Under the pieces are notes generated by a model. That model was not told the origin of the DNA. It saw only the letters and a list, made by a program, of their open reading frames with translations, and searched no databases. Positions 1 through 6,040 of a stretch of DNA of 7,485 bases are shown here, piece after piece. The stretch lies in contig DIXX01000003.1 in NCBI GenBank assembly GCA_002428805.1, positions 69,507 through 76,991 on the forward strand. Reading direction: 5' to 3'. Position 1 is the stretch's first letter. Each line of letters starts with the position of its first letter. The position numbers and the translations under genes were made by a program. Source of the DNA: Cetobacterium sp. UBA6069 (lineage in GTDB: Bacteria > Fusobacteriota > Fusobacteriia > Fusobacteriales > Fusobacteriaceae).

Positions 1-6
1 TATTTT

Positions 7-1155
7 TTATTTTTTTACAAAATGAATAAACCTTTCAATAGCCTCATTCAATATCTTTTTATCTTTCACTAAAGAGATTCTAATGTAGTTATCCATTCCA
101 AACGCTATTCCTGGAACTACAGCTACTCGCTCCTCTTCTAAAAATTTCTGTGCAAATTCTAAAGATCCTAACTCAGTCAAGCCATCTAATGAAATAAATA
201 TATATATAGCTCCTTTGGGCTCTATTGCAGATATATTTGCTTCTTTCAATTTTTTATAAACTAACTGAGCACGCTCCTTATAAATCCCAACTTGCTTACT
301 TATATCTTGACACTTTCTAGCAGCTATAAGAGCTCCTCTTTGGGAGATTATACTCGGAGCTGTTACAGCATATTGATGAACCTTTATCAGATAATCTCTT
401 AATTTTTTACTCGCAATAAGGTAACCGACTCTCCATCCTGTCAATGAGTGGGATTTTGAAAATCCATTTACTAAAATTACATTCTCTCTATAACCATCAT
501 CTAAAAACGTATGATGTTCTGTATCAAAAATAAGTTCACTATAAACCTCGTCACTTATTATATAGATGTGATTTTCTTTTACAAATTCTAAAATTTCATC
601 TCTATTTTTTTTTGATATAACAACTCCAGAAGGATTTGATGGATAATTTAAAATTATTGCCTTTGTTTTTGAGGTTACATATTTTTTCAAAGTTTCCACT
701 GTTAATTCAAAACTATCTTTTGATGTGTCTACTTTAACTAAACTAGCACCTGCTAAATTTATCAACGGCTCATACCCTGGATAAACTGGCAGTGGTGTAA
801 TCACCTCATCCCCGGGTAGTATAATAGTTCTAATTGCAGTCGATAAACCTTCTGTACTTCCAACTGTTATAATTATCTCGTCCGCCTTTACATCAACTCT
901 ATACTTTTCTCTATACGATTTAGCAATCTCTTCTCTTAAATCTATTATTCCACCAAGTTGTGGATAACCTAAGTTTCCATTTTGCATATACTCTATAGTT
1001 CCATCTATTATCTCTTTTGGCTGAGGTAAGTCAGGCTCACCAATTGTCAAATTGATAAGCTCTTTTTCTCCACCTTCATACTCTCTACACGCTTCTGCTA
1101 TTTTTCTAATAACAGATATCTCTATTTTATCTAAATTTGGATTTACTTTTAACAT
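7..1155 (-). CDS. PLP-dependent class I/II aminotransferase, probably for an aspartate-family or lysine-pathway substrate
   Basis: This 382-residue protein has the fold-type I aminotransferase motif set in order: GEPD (39-42), the phosphate-binding VGSTEG (98-103), NYPSNPSG (170-177, cofactor-ring Asn174), SDEVYSEL (201-208, Asp202 and Tyr205), the Schiff-base lysine in SKSHSLTGWRVGY (Lys234), and the substrate-carboxylate arginine in YIRIS (Arg359). Length is normal for the family and both ends are intact (TAA stop at 7-9). The ATG at 1153-1155 is preceded by GAGGAG with a 5-nt spacer, lying in the 14-bp gap after asd. It is the last visible gene of the lysC-asd operon, so a role such as N-acetyl-diaminopimelate aminotransferase (PatA/DapX-like) or aspartate aminotransferase is inferred from context. 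The sequence alone does not fix the substrate, so no symbol is given. The enzyme is expected in the cytosol. No terminator is visible because the window ends 6 bp beyond the stop. Confidence 0.93.
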   Translation of the reverse strand: MLKVNPNLDKIEISVIRKIAEACREYEGGEKELINLTIGEPDLPQPKEIIDGTIEYMQNGNLGYPQLGGIIDLREEIAKSYREKYRVDVKADEIIITVGSTEGLSTAIRTIILPGDEVITPLPVYPGYEPLINLAGASLVKVDTSKDSFELTVETLKKYVTSKTKAIILNYPSNPSGVVISKKNRDEILEFVKENHIYIISDEVYSELIFDTEHHTFLDDGYRENVILVNGFSKSHSLTGWRVGYLIASKKLRDYLIKVHQYAVTAPSIISQRGALIAARKCQDISKQVGIYKERAQLVYKKLKEANISAIEPKGAIYIFISLDGLTELGSLEFAQKFLEEERVAVVPGIAFGMDNYIRISLVKDKKILNEAIERFIHFVKK

Positions 1156-1169
1156 TTTTTCTCCTCGTA

Positions 1170-2153
1170 CTACTTTTTCATTAAAACTTCTGCAATCTGT
1201 ATTGCATTTGTTGCTGCTCCTTTTCTTATGTTATCAGCTACAACCCAAAGATTTAATCCATTTTGAATACTAAAATCTTTTCTAATACGCCCAACAAAAA
1301 CATCATCTTTTCCTGTTGCTGATGCAGCTAAAGGATAAACACTGTTCTGTATATCATCCTCTAAAGTTATTCCATCAAACTCTCTAAAGTTAGCTTTTAA
1401 CTCTTCAATATTAGGTTCTCTTTCTAATTCAACATTTATAGATACAGAGTGTCCATTCATAACAGGAACTCTAACACAAGTCGCTGTTACAGGAAGCTCC
1501 CAGTTGCCTAAAATCTTACGAGTTTCATTTATCATCTTTTCCTCTTCTTTTGTATATCCATTATCTAAGAAAGAATCTATCTGTGGTAAACAGTTATTTA
1601 CTATTGGATGAGGATAAGTTTTTGGTGCTTCTCCTCTAAGTCCTCTTTCTAGGTCCTCAATACCTTTTATTCCACTTCCAGACACAGCTTGATAAGTTGA
1701 GTAAACAACTCTTTTTATTCCATAAAGGTCATGAATTACTTTTAAAGGAACAACCGATTGAATCGTTGAACAATTTGGATTAGCTATTATTCCACTGTTT
1801 TTAAATATATCCTCTGGATTTACTTCTGGTACAACTAAAGGAACTGTTTCATCCATTCTCCAAGCACTACTATTATCAACTACAACTACACCTTTTCCAC
1901 TTGCTATCGGTGCAAACTTTTTACTTATATCTCCACCCGCTGAAAATAATGCTATATCTATTTTTCTATCAAAACTATTTTCAGTTAGCTCCTCTATAAC
2001 TAAAGTTTTTCCTTTAAAAGTAACCTCTTTTCCAGCCGAACGAGCTGATGCAAATAGATATAGATTATCTATTGGTAAATCCCTCTCCTCTAAAACTTTT
2101 AAAAATGTTCCTCCTACAAGTCCACTCGCTCCAACTATCGCTATATTATACAT
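1170..2153 (-). CDS. asd: Aspartate-semialdehyde dehydrogenase
   Basis: The 327-residue protein catalyses NADPH-dependent reduction of aspartyl phosphate to aspartate semialdehyde, the branch point to lysine/diaminopimelate, threonine and methionine. The N-terminal Rossmann motif GASGLVG is at 8-14. The catalytic cysteine is Cys128 in NPNCST (125-130), Gln155 lies in STYQAVSGSG, and the substrate-binding Arg228 and catalytic His235 lie in CVRVPVMNGHS (226-236). The C-terminal NADNIRKGAA-type segment (VADNIRKGAA, 305-314) is also present. Length and residues match a complete bacterial Asd. The ATG at 2151-2153 has a GGGAGGG ribosome site inside the 13-bp gap after lysC. The stop is TAG at 1170-1172, 14 bp before the aminotransferase. 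Tight spacing on both sides indicates cotranscription with lysC under the lysine riboswitch. Confidence 0.97.
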   Translation of the reverse strand: MYNIAIVGASGLVGGTFLKVLEERDLPIDNLYLFASARSAGKEVTFKGKTLVIEELTENSFDRKIDIALFSAGGDISKKFAPIASGKGVVVVDNSSAWRMDETVPLVVPEVNPEDIFKNSGIIANPNCSTIQSVVPLKVIHDLYGIKRVVYSTYQAVSGSGIKGIEDLERGLRGEAPKTYPHPIVNNCLPQIDSFLDNGYTKEEEKMINETRKILGNWELPVTATCVRVPVMNGHSVSINVELEREPNIEELKANFREFDGITLEDDIQNSVYPLAASATGKDDVFVGRIRKDFSIQNGLNLWVVADNIRKGAATNAIQIAEVLMKK

Positions 2154-2166
2154 TGTTTCCCTCCCA

Positions 2167-3369
2167 TTATATTGAAAATACTTCTGCTAGTCTTTCTACT
2201 ACTTTTACCGCTTCATCCTCTTTTATGATTAACGATATTGAAATCTCTGATGTTGTACATTGGTAAAACGCCGCATCTATATCTGCTAAAACTTCGAATA
2301 CTTTTGCTGCTACTCCAAAGTTACTTATCATTCCAATTCCTACTAAAGAGATTTTTACCACTCCTGTTCTTTTTGTAACCTCTATATCAGGAATCTCCTT
2401 TCTAATATCCTCTAATGAGTTATTTAAGAAATGGTCATCTGTTAATGGACATGTAAATCCAATACTTCCTTTTATATTTTGCACCTCATTTTGTGATATC
2501 ATATCCACGTTTACACTATGATTTGCAAGGTTATTAAATACAGTAGCTATATTTTTAGGTACTCCTGAAAAATTCTCTAGATTTACCATTATAACATTTT
2601 TATTTATAGATATTCCAGTCACAGCTTTTTTCTCTATTATTTCATTGCTATCACAAATATATGTACCTGTCTCAACTCCTAAAGTCTGCCCTACGTATAT
2701 TCTCACTCCATACTTTTTCCCTATCTCAACCGCTCTTGTCTCCATTACACCAGCTCCTAAATTTGCCATCTCCATCATCTCCTCGTATGAAATTTTTTCT
2801 AGTTTTTTTGCATTCTTATAGACTCTAGGGTCTACTCCAAAAATTCCTGTAACATCTGTATAAATCTCACAATCACATTTTAATGCTGCCGCTAAAGCCA
2901 CTGCACTTGTATCTGATCCACCTCTTCCAAGGGTTGTCACATCTCCATTTTCATTTATACCTTGAAAGCCTGCAACGATAACAATCTTTCCATCCTTTAG
3001 ATGTTTCTCTATTCTATCTATTTTTATACTCTCTATCTTATTTTTTGTATGAACTCCACCAGTTCTAATCCCTGCTTGAGCTCCCGTTAAAGATATCGCC
3101 TTACACCCTTGCTCTTTTAAAGCCATACTCAAAAGAGAAGTTGTCTGTTGCTCTCCTGTTGATAACAGAGAATCTAATTCTCTAACATCTGGAGTATCCG
3201 ATATCTCCTTAGCCAACTTTATAAGTGCATCCGTTGTCTTACCCATTGCTGAAACTACAATTACAACTTCATCGCCCTCTTCATAATTTTTAGCTATATC
3301 CATAGCTATATTTCTTATTTTTTCTGTTGTTGCAACTGAACTTCCACCAAATTTTTTTACTACTCTCAT
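2167..3369 (-). CDS. lysC: Monofunctional aspartokinase with tandem ACT domains
   Basis: The 400-residue enzyme phosphorylates L-aspartate with ATP, the committed step of the aspartate family. The kinase domain runs over about residues 1-245. It shows KFGGSSVA (6-13), STGEQ (70-74), GFQG (134-137), TLGRGGSDTSA (146-156) and YTDVTGIFGVDPR (170-182). Two ACT regulatory domains follow at about 258-330 and 336-400, including NVDMISQNE and the TTSEISIS motif typical of allosteric aspartokinases. Length is usual for the monofunctional type; there is no homoserine dehydrogenase fusion. The ATG at 3367-3369 is preceded by GGAGGG with a 5-nt spacer. It is the first gene of the operon and lies directly after the riboswitch terminator, so expression should fall when lysine is abundant. 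I saw no convincing internal ribosome site for a separate ACT-only subunit. Feedback inhibition by lysine and/or threonine is expected from the ACT domains but cannot be assigned. Confidence 0.97.
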   Translation of the reverse strand: MRVVKKFGGSSVATTEKIRNIAMDIAKNYEEGDEVVIVVSAMGKTTDALIKLAKEISDTPDVRELDSLLSTGEQQTTSLLSMALKEQGCKAISLTGAQAGIRTGGVHTKNKIESIKIDRIEKHLKDGKIVIVAGFQGINENGDVTTLGRGGSDTSAVALAAALKCDCEIYTDVTGIFGVDPRVYKNAKKLEKISYEEMMEMANLGAGVMETRAVEIGKKYGVRIYVGQTLGVETGTYICDSNEIIEKKAVTGISINKNVIMVNLENFSGVPKNIATVFNNLANHSVNVDMISQNEVQNIKGSIGFTCPLTDDHFLNNSLEDIRKEIPDIEVTKRTGVVKISLVGIGMISNFGVAAKVFEVLADIDAAFYQCTTSEISISLIIKEDEAVKVVERLAEVFSI

Positions 3370-3394
3370 TAGTACCCTCCGATGATATTATAAT

Positions 3395-3426
3395 AAAAAA
3401 AACGATAGTTAAAAAATAACTATCGT
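3395..3426 (-). terminator. Intrinsic terminator of the lysine riboswitch
   Basis: Read on the minus strand, a 10-bp stem (ACGATAGTT pairing with AACTATCGT, plus a closing A-T at the loop) spans 3402-3426 with a 5-nt A/T loop. Eight U residues follow immediately (3395-3402), ending about 25 nt before the lysC start codon. The 5' arm (ACGATAG, 3420-3426) is exactly complementary to CTATCGT at 3470-3476, the 3' strand of aptamer helix P1. The two structures are therefore mutually exclusive: with lysine bound P1 forms and the terminator folds, and without lysine the antiterminator forms. It probably also stops read-through transcripts from argG, which lacks its own terminator. Confidence 0.92.
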
Positions 3427-3470
3427 CTGAAAAACTCATTTCAACTATGTTAGCTTAAAATAATAATCTA

Positions 3471-3636
3471 CGATAGCACAACACCATTCTGGTGACAGTT
3501 GTATAAATCTTCTTTATACACCCAGCTCATCTTTCTAGTAGAAAAAGTTGAGCTTCGGCGAACTTTCCTTTCAACAGACCTCTTTGACCTACTAAATCTT
3601 AGTCTATTTACTCTTAAATTTCGCAACCTCTATCAA
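3471..3636 (-). ncRNA. Lysine riboswitch (L box) aptamer upstream of lysC
   Basis: On the minus strand the conserved L-box blocks occur in order: AGAGGTTGCGAA at the start, AAGAGTAA and GAAAGG of the P2 internal loop, TTCGCCGAAGC before P3, GAGCTGGG after P3, CTGTCACC, and closing GTGCTATC. P1 is GATAG (3630-3634) with CTATC (3472-3476). P3 contains AGCTC/GAGCT (3550-3554 with 3524-3528). P4 is a perfect 7-bp hairpin (3501-3507 with 3513-3519). P5 is CACCA/TGGTG (3482-3494). TAGTAG in the P2 loop (3589-3594) complements CTACTA in the P3 loop (3536-3541), matching the kissing-loop contact known in this class. The aptamer senses L-lysine and controls the adjacent terminator. The order, spacing and mechanism make this a near-certain call; exact outer boundaries are approximate. 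Confidence 0.96.
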
Positions 3637-3651
3637 ATATTAATTTAAAGT

Positions 3652-3680
3652 AGAATATCATTTTTCTTTTCGAATGTCAA
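3652..3680 (-). promoter_or_regulatory. Sigma-70-type promoter for the lysine riboswitch/lysC operon
   Basis: On the minus strand a perfect -35 box TTGACA (3675-3680) is separated by 17 bp from TATTCT (3652-3657), which is preceded by TG with one base between, an extended -10. Transcription should start near 3645, about 10 nt before aptamer helix P1. The -35 hexamer overlaps the argG TGA stop codon (3677-3679), so the promoter begins inside the last codons of the upstream gene. Confidence 0.85.
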
Positions 3681-4879
3681 AACTTTTTTCTTAATAGAGC
3701 TTCTATTTTAATTGGAAGCCCAAATAGATTTATAAATCCTTCTGCGTCCTGTTGGTTATAAACACTGTCTTTTTCAAACGTTGAGTACTCCTCTGAGTAT
3801 AAAGAAAATGGTGATGTAGTACCTGCTAAAATTATATTTCCTTTATATAATTTTAATTTTACTTCTCCTGTCACAAACTCCTGTGTCACATCTACAAAAG
3901 CTGAGATAGCTGCTCTTAAAGTTGTAAACCATTGACCATTGTAAACTAATTTTGAAAAATCATGAGATAACTTTAATTTTTCTTGATAAGTATCTTTATC
4001 TAAGCATAATCTTTCTAGCTCTTCATGGGCAAAATATAAAATTGTTCCCCCAGGTGTTTCGTATACTCCTCTAGATTTCATTCCAACCAATCTATTTTCA
4101 ACCATATCTAAAACACCAATTCCATGCTCTCCACCTATTTTATTAAGTTTTTTTATAATCTGAACACCAGACATTTTTTCTCCATTTAAAGCTACAGGAA
4201 CTCCTTTTATAAACTCTAAAGTTATATATTCACTCTCTTCTTTAGCATTTTCTAATGTTTTTACCCATTGTAAAACATTTTCAAAATTTGGCTCTTTTGA
4301 CGGATACTCTAAATCAAATCCTTCATGGCTAACATGGAAAAGATTTTCATCTCTGCTATATGGAGATTTTTTATGAAACGGTAATTTTATGCCTTTTTCT
4401 TCTAAATATTGAATCTCCTCCTCTCTTGATTTTATATCCCAAATACGCCATGGAGCTATCACCTTCAAAGATGGATCCAGAGCCTTTATAGCTAGCTCAA
4501 ATCTAACCTGATCATTTCCTTTTCCTGTTGCTCCATGTGAAATATATTTCGCTCCCTCTTTATGAGCTATCTCTACTAAAGCTTTTCCAATTACAGGTCT
4601 TGCAGTAGAGGTTCCTAACAGATATCTGTTTTCGTAGATTGCTCCAGCTTTCAATGTTGGAAATATATAATCATTTACAAATTCCTCTACTTTATCCACT
4701 AAATAAAATTTTGATGCTCCTGTTACATAGGCTTTTTCTTCAATCGCTTTGAAGTCCTCTTTTTGTCCTACATCAACAGCAACAGCTATAACCTCATAAT
4801 CATAATTTTCCTTTAACCACGGTACTATAACCGATGTATCTAATCCCCCAGAATATGCTAAAATAACCTTTTCTTTCAT
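3677..4879 (-). CDS. argG: Argininosuccinate synthase
   Basis: The 400-residue cytosolic enzyme joins citrulline and aspartate, with ATP cleaved to AMP, to give argininosuccinate, the penultimate step of arginine synthesis. The N-type ATP pyrophosphatase loop SGGLDTS is at 10-16. Further family blocks are [10 protein letters not shown] (86-95), [14 protein letters not shown] (115-128), [13 protein letters not shown] (175-187), [11 protein letters not shown] (268-278) and the C-terminal [16 protein letters not shown] (374-389). Length is standard. The ATG at 4877-4879 has a GGGAGG ribosome site with a short 5-nt spacer, and that site overlaps the stop of the preceding binding-protein gene, indicating one transcript. 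No argH is adjacent in this window. There is no terminator after the stop; the next elements are the lysC promoter and riboswitch. An argG without its pathway partners could serve citrulline conversion rather than full arginine synthesis, but this cannot be decided here. Confidence 0.97.
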   Translation of the reverse strand: MKEKVILAYSGGLDTSVIVPWLKENYDYEVIAVAVDVGQKEDFKAIEEKAYVTGASKFYLVDKVEEFVNDYIFPTLKAGAIYENRYLLGTSTARPVIGKALVEIAHKEGAKYISHGATGKGNDQVRFELAIKALDPSLKVIAPWRIWDIKSREEEIQYLEEKGIKLPFHKKSPYSRDENLFHVSHEGFDLEYPSKEPNFENVLQWVKTLENAKEESEYITLEFIKGVPVALNGEKMSGVQIIKKLNKIGGEHGIGVLDMVENRLVGMKSRGVYETPGGTILYFAHEELERLCLDKDTYQEKLKLSHDFSKLVYNGQWFTTLRAAISAFVDVTQEFVTGEVKLKLYKGNIILAGTTSPFSLYSEEYSTFEKDSVYNQQDAEGFINLFGLPIKIEALLRKKF

Positions 4880-4889
4880 AACTTCCTCC

Positions 4890-5603
4890 CTATTTAAAAT
4901 ATTTCACAATTAATTCGTCGTAAGTTCCCTCTTCTTTTATCTCTTTTAAAGCTTTATTTATTGATTCTACAAGGTCTTTTTTTCCTTTAGCAACAGCTAT
5001 AGCATACTTCTCCTCTTCAGCATCTATTTTCACTACTTTTAATCCTTTATTTTGTGATATATAGCTCATTGCTGGAGCTGAATCAAGTATCATCGCATCT
5101 ATCTTGCCTGAAGTTAAAGCCATTATTGCTCCTGGTGCTGAATTATACTGAACTTTATCTACTCCTTCTATTTTTGAAACCATTAAATCTCCGGTATACC
5201 CCAATACTACTCCTACTTTTTTTCCTTTTAACGCTTCTAAGCTCACAATACTAGAATCCTTTTCAGGAACTACTATAACTTGATTAGCAACAAAATAATC
5301 ATCTGAGAAATCAACAAATTTTTCTCTTTCAGCTGTCATTGTCATCCCTGCAATAACTAAGTCTAACTTATTCGTTTGGAGTGCAGGTAACAATCCATCG
5401 AAAGTAATATTTTTTATCTTTATCTCTTTTCCAATTTTCTCTCCAACTTTATTTATTAAGTCAATATCAAATCCAACAATCTCTCCATTTTCTAAATATT
5501 CAAAGGGTGCAAACTCTGCATTTGTTCCTACATATAAAACATCACTTCCAAAACTTAAAATACCCATAACACAGAATAAAACTAACGATAAAATCTTTTT
5601 CAT
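4890..5603 (-). CDS. Periplasmic amino-acid-binding protein of an ABC importer (solute-binding family 3)
   Basis: The 237-residue protein starts with a Sec signal peptide: MKK, a hydrophobic run over about residues 4-18, and a likely cleavage near SFGS (17-20). Cys11 is preceded by Phe and sits inside the hydrophobic core, so there is no lipobox; a soluble periplasmic protein of a double-membrane cell is expected. The mature part has the family-3 pattern: [11 protein letters not shown] (26-36), the signature [11 protein letters not shown] (44-54), [16 protein letters not shown] (85-100) whose Arg93 should hold the ligand carboxylate, and MILDSAPA (171-178) whose Asp174 should hold the amino group. 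The start has AGGAGGA with a 7-nt spacer. Its stop overlaps the argG ribosome site, so arginine, citrulline or ornithine is a reasonable guess for the ligand, but this is context only. No permease or ATPase gene is in the window. Confidence 0.92.
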   Translation of the reverse strand: MKKILSLVLFCVMGILSFGSDVLYVGTNAEFAPFEYLENGEIVGFDIDLINKVGEKIGKEIKIKNITFDGLLPALQTNKLDLVIAGMTMTAEREKFVDFSDDYFVANQVIVVPEKDSSIVSLEALKGKKVGVVLGYTGDLMVSKIEGVDKVQYNSAPGAIMALTSGKIDAMILDSAPAMSYISQNKGLKVVKIDAEEEKYAIAVAKGKKDLVESINKALKEIKEEGTYDELIVKYFK

Positions 5604-5649
5604 AACTCTCTCCTCCTAATTTTTTATATTTTTATTTATTTTTTAGTAT

Positions 5650-5680
5650 AAAAAAAACCAGTGCTATAAAAACACTGGCT
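5650..5680 (-). terminator. Intrinsic terminator in the leader of the binding protein-argG operon (candidate attenuator)
   Basis: On the minus strand CCAGTG (5673-5678) pairs with CACTGG (5658-5663) around a 9-nt loop, extended by G-U and A-U at the base. Eight U residues follow (5650-5657). It lies about 165 nt after the predicted transcription start and about 45 nt before the binding-protein start codon. The only upstream minus-strand coding sequence is a 33-codon small ORF, and the nearest larger gene is divergent. A terminator between a promoter and its operon implies conditional read-through. On the plus strand no T-tract follows, so it is directional. Confidence 0.85.
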
Positions 5681-5717
5681 CAAAATACAATTGTAACTTT
5701 ATAGAATAATAAAAAAT

Positions 5718-5819
5718 CTATAGCATAACAAAATTTATGAGATGGTTTTTTAGGGCACATAAAAACATATTCTTTTTAGTTATTTTAATTTGTGTCCTTA
5801 AAATCCTTTTCATAGTCAT
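5718..5819 (-). CDS. Possible 33-residue leader peptide or small protein
   Basis: The reading frame starts at ATG 5817-5819 with an excellent ribosome site, AAAGGAGA, 6 nt upstream (GGAGA at 5826-5830), and ends at TAG 5718-5720. It begins about 27 nt after the predicted start of transcription and stops 40 nt before the terminator hairpin. The peptide is very basic near its N-terminus (MTMKRILR) with further lysines at positions 12, 15 and 16, then a modestly hydrophobic C-terminal half containing one Cys. Arg5 and Arg8 are both encoded by AGG, whereas the neighbouring genes use mostly AGA. I recognise no family. Its position suggests a leader peptide whose translation affects the terminator; a small independent protein is possible. 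Chance occurrence in AT-rich DNA cannot be excluded, although the ribosome site argues against it. A second in-frame ATG is at 5811-5813. Confidence 0.45.
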   Translation of the reverse strand: MTMKRILRTQIKITKKNMFLCALKNHLINFVML

Positions 5820-5821
5820 CT
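5740..5821 (-). promoter_or_regulatory. Long imperfect stem-loop in the operon leader RNA
   Basis: In the minus-strand RNA, TTTTAAGGACACA (5791-5803) pairs with TGTGCCCTAAAAA (5747-5759) with two mismatches. The helix can extend through GG (5805-5806) to CC (5744-5745), and AGATG (5817-5821) can pair with CATCT (5740-5744). The basal helix includes the AUG of the small ORF (5817-5819), so folding would hide its start codon and translation would melt the helix. A second weak hairpin, TATAGA (5717-5722) with TCTATA (5700-5705), contains the small-ORF stop codon. I do not recognise a known riboswitch or T-box consensus. Confidence 0.45.
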
Positions 5822-5852
5822 GCTTTCTCCTTTAATTTTTTTATTTGAAATG

Positions 5853-5882
5853 ATAATATCAGATTTACTATGAAAATGTCAA
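5853..5882 (-). promoter_or_regulatory. Promoter of the binding protein-argG operon
   Basis: On the minus strand a perfect TTGACA (5877-5882) is followed after 18 bp by TATTAT (5853-5858), preceded by TG one base away (extended -10). The predicted start is near 5846, about 240 nt upstream of the first structural gene. The -10 lies within TGATAATATCA (5851-5861), an 11-bp inverted repeat with one central base, which might be an operator. Its TTGACATT and TGATATT blocks match those of the lysC promoter, supporting both calls. Confidence 0.78.
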
Positions 5883-5890
5883 TCTTTTTT

Positions 5891-5906
5891 TGAAAAAAAT
5901 TTTTCA
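5891..5906. repeat. Inverted repeat between the divergent promoters
   Basis: TGAAAAAAATTTTTCA has 7-bp arms around 2 bp. It lies just upstream of the -35 box of the minus-strand promoter and about 20 bp upstream of the proposed hutU promoter. It resembles an ARG box in its TGAA...TTCA ends but has 8 rather than 6 bases between them, so ArgR binding is uncertain. An A/T-tract of this kind may simply be a bent upstream element. Confidence 0.4.
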
Positions 5907-5926
5907 TTTTTATTTTTATGACTTTA

Positions 5927-5955
5927 TTTATATTGTATATTTTTTAAATTATAAT
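5927..5955 (+). promoter_or_regulatory. Possible promoter for hutU
   Basis: A perfect -10 box TATAAT (5950-5955) is preceded, 17 bp upstream, by a weak -35-like TTTATA (5927-5932, four of six consensus bases). The start of transcription would fall near 5962, giving a leader of about 79 nt before the hutU ATG. The region is so AT-rich that other -10-like sequences exist nearby. The weak -35 would suit a promoter needing an activator. Confidence 0.45.
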
Positions 5956-5967
5956 TCTATATAGAAT
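5954..5967. promoter_or_regulatory. Perfect 14-bp palindrome at the hutU start region, possible operator
   Basis: ATTCTATATAGAAT is perfectly self-complementary over 14 bp. It overlaps the last two bases of the proposed -10 box and covers the predicted start point of the hutU transcript, where a repressor would block initiation. It has no T-tract after it and is too short and AT-rich for a terminator. No regulator gene is visible in the window, so the binding protein is unknown. Confidence 0.4.
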
Positions 5968-6040
5968 ATATTTTATTTTTGTGAATTTATGAGGTAATAA
6001 ATTACTGTTCTTAAATATATTTTATTTACTGGAGGAGATT

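Noticed and set aside
1052..1273. Plus-strand open frame of 73 codons
   Set aside because: It lies antisense across the junction of the aminotransferase and asd genes, has low-complexity Leu-rich composition and no ribosome site; it is a shadow of real genes. The same applies to plus-strand frames at 2048-2266 and 5054-5254.
2587..2589. Internal lysC ATG (Met261) as the start of a separate ACT-domain subunit, as in Bacillus subtilis
   Set aside because: The preceding RNA is AT-rich with no Shine-Dalgarno-like sequence, and the position is slightly inside the first ACT domain.
5564..5575. Lipoprotein signal at Cys11 of the binding protein
   Set aside because: The residue before Cys11 is Phe and the Cys lies within the hydrophobic core rather than at its end, so the lipobox rule is not met.
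5650..5846. T-box or known riboswitch in the binding protein-argG leader
   Set aside because: No GGGTGG.ACCGCG-like T-box sequence and no conserved blocks of riboswitch classes I can recall were visible.
5891..5906. Canonical ARG box or catabolite cre site
   Set aside because: The spacing between TGAA and TTCA is 8, not 6, and there is no central CG as needed for cre; it is kept only as an uncharacterised inverted repeat.
5994..6005. GTAAT-AA-ATTAC inverted repeat in the hutU leader
   Set aside because: Only 5-bp arms in very AT-rich DNA and not placed on a promoter element or ribosome site; likely chance.
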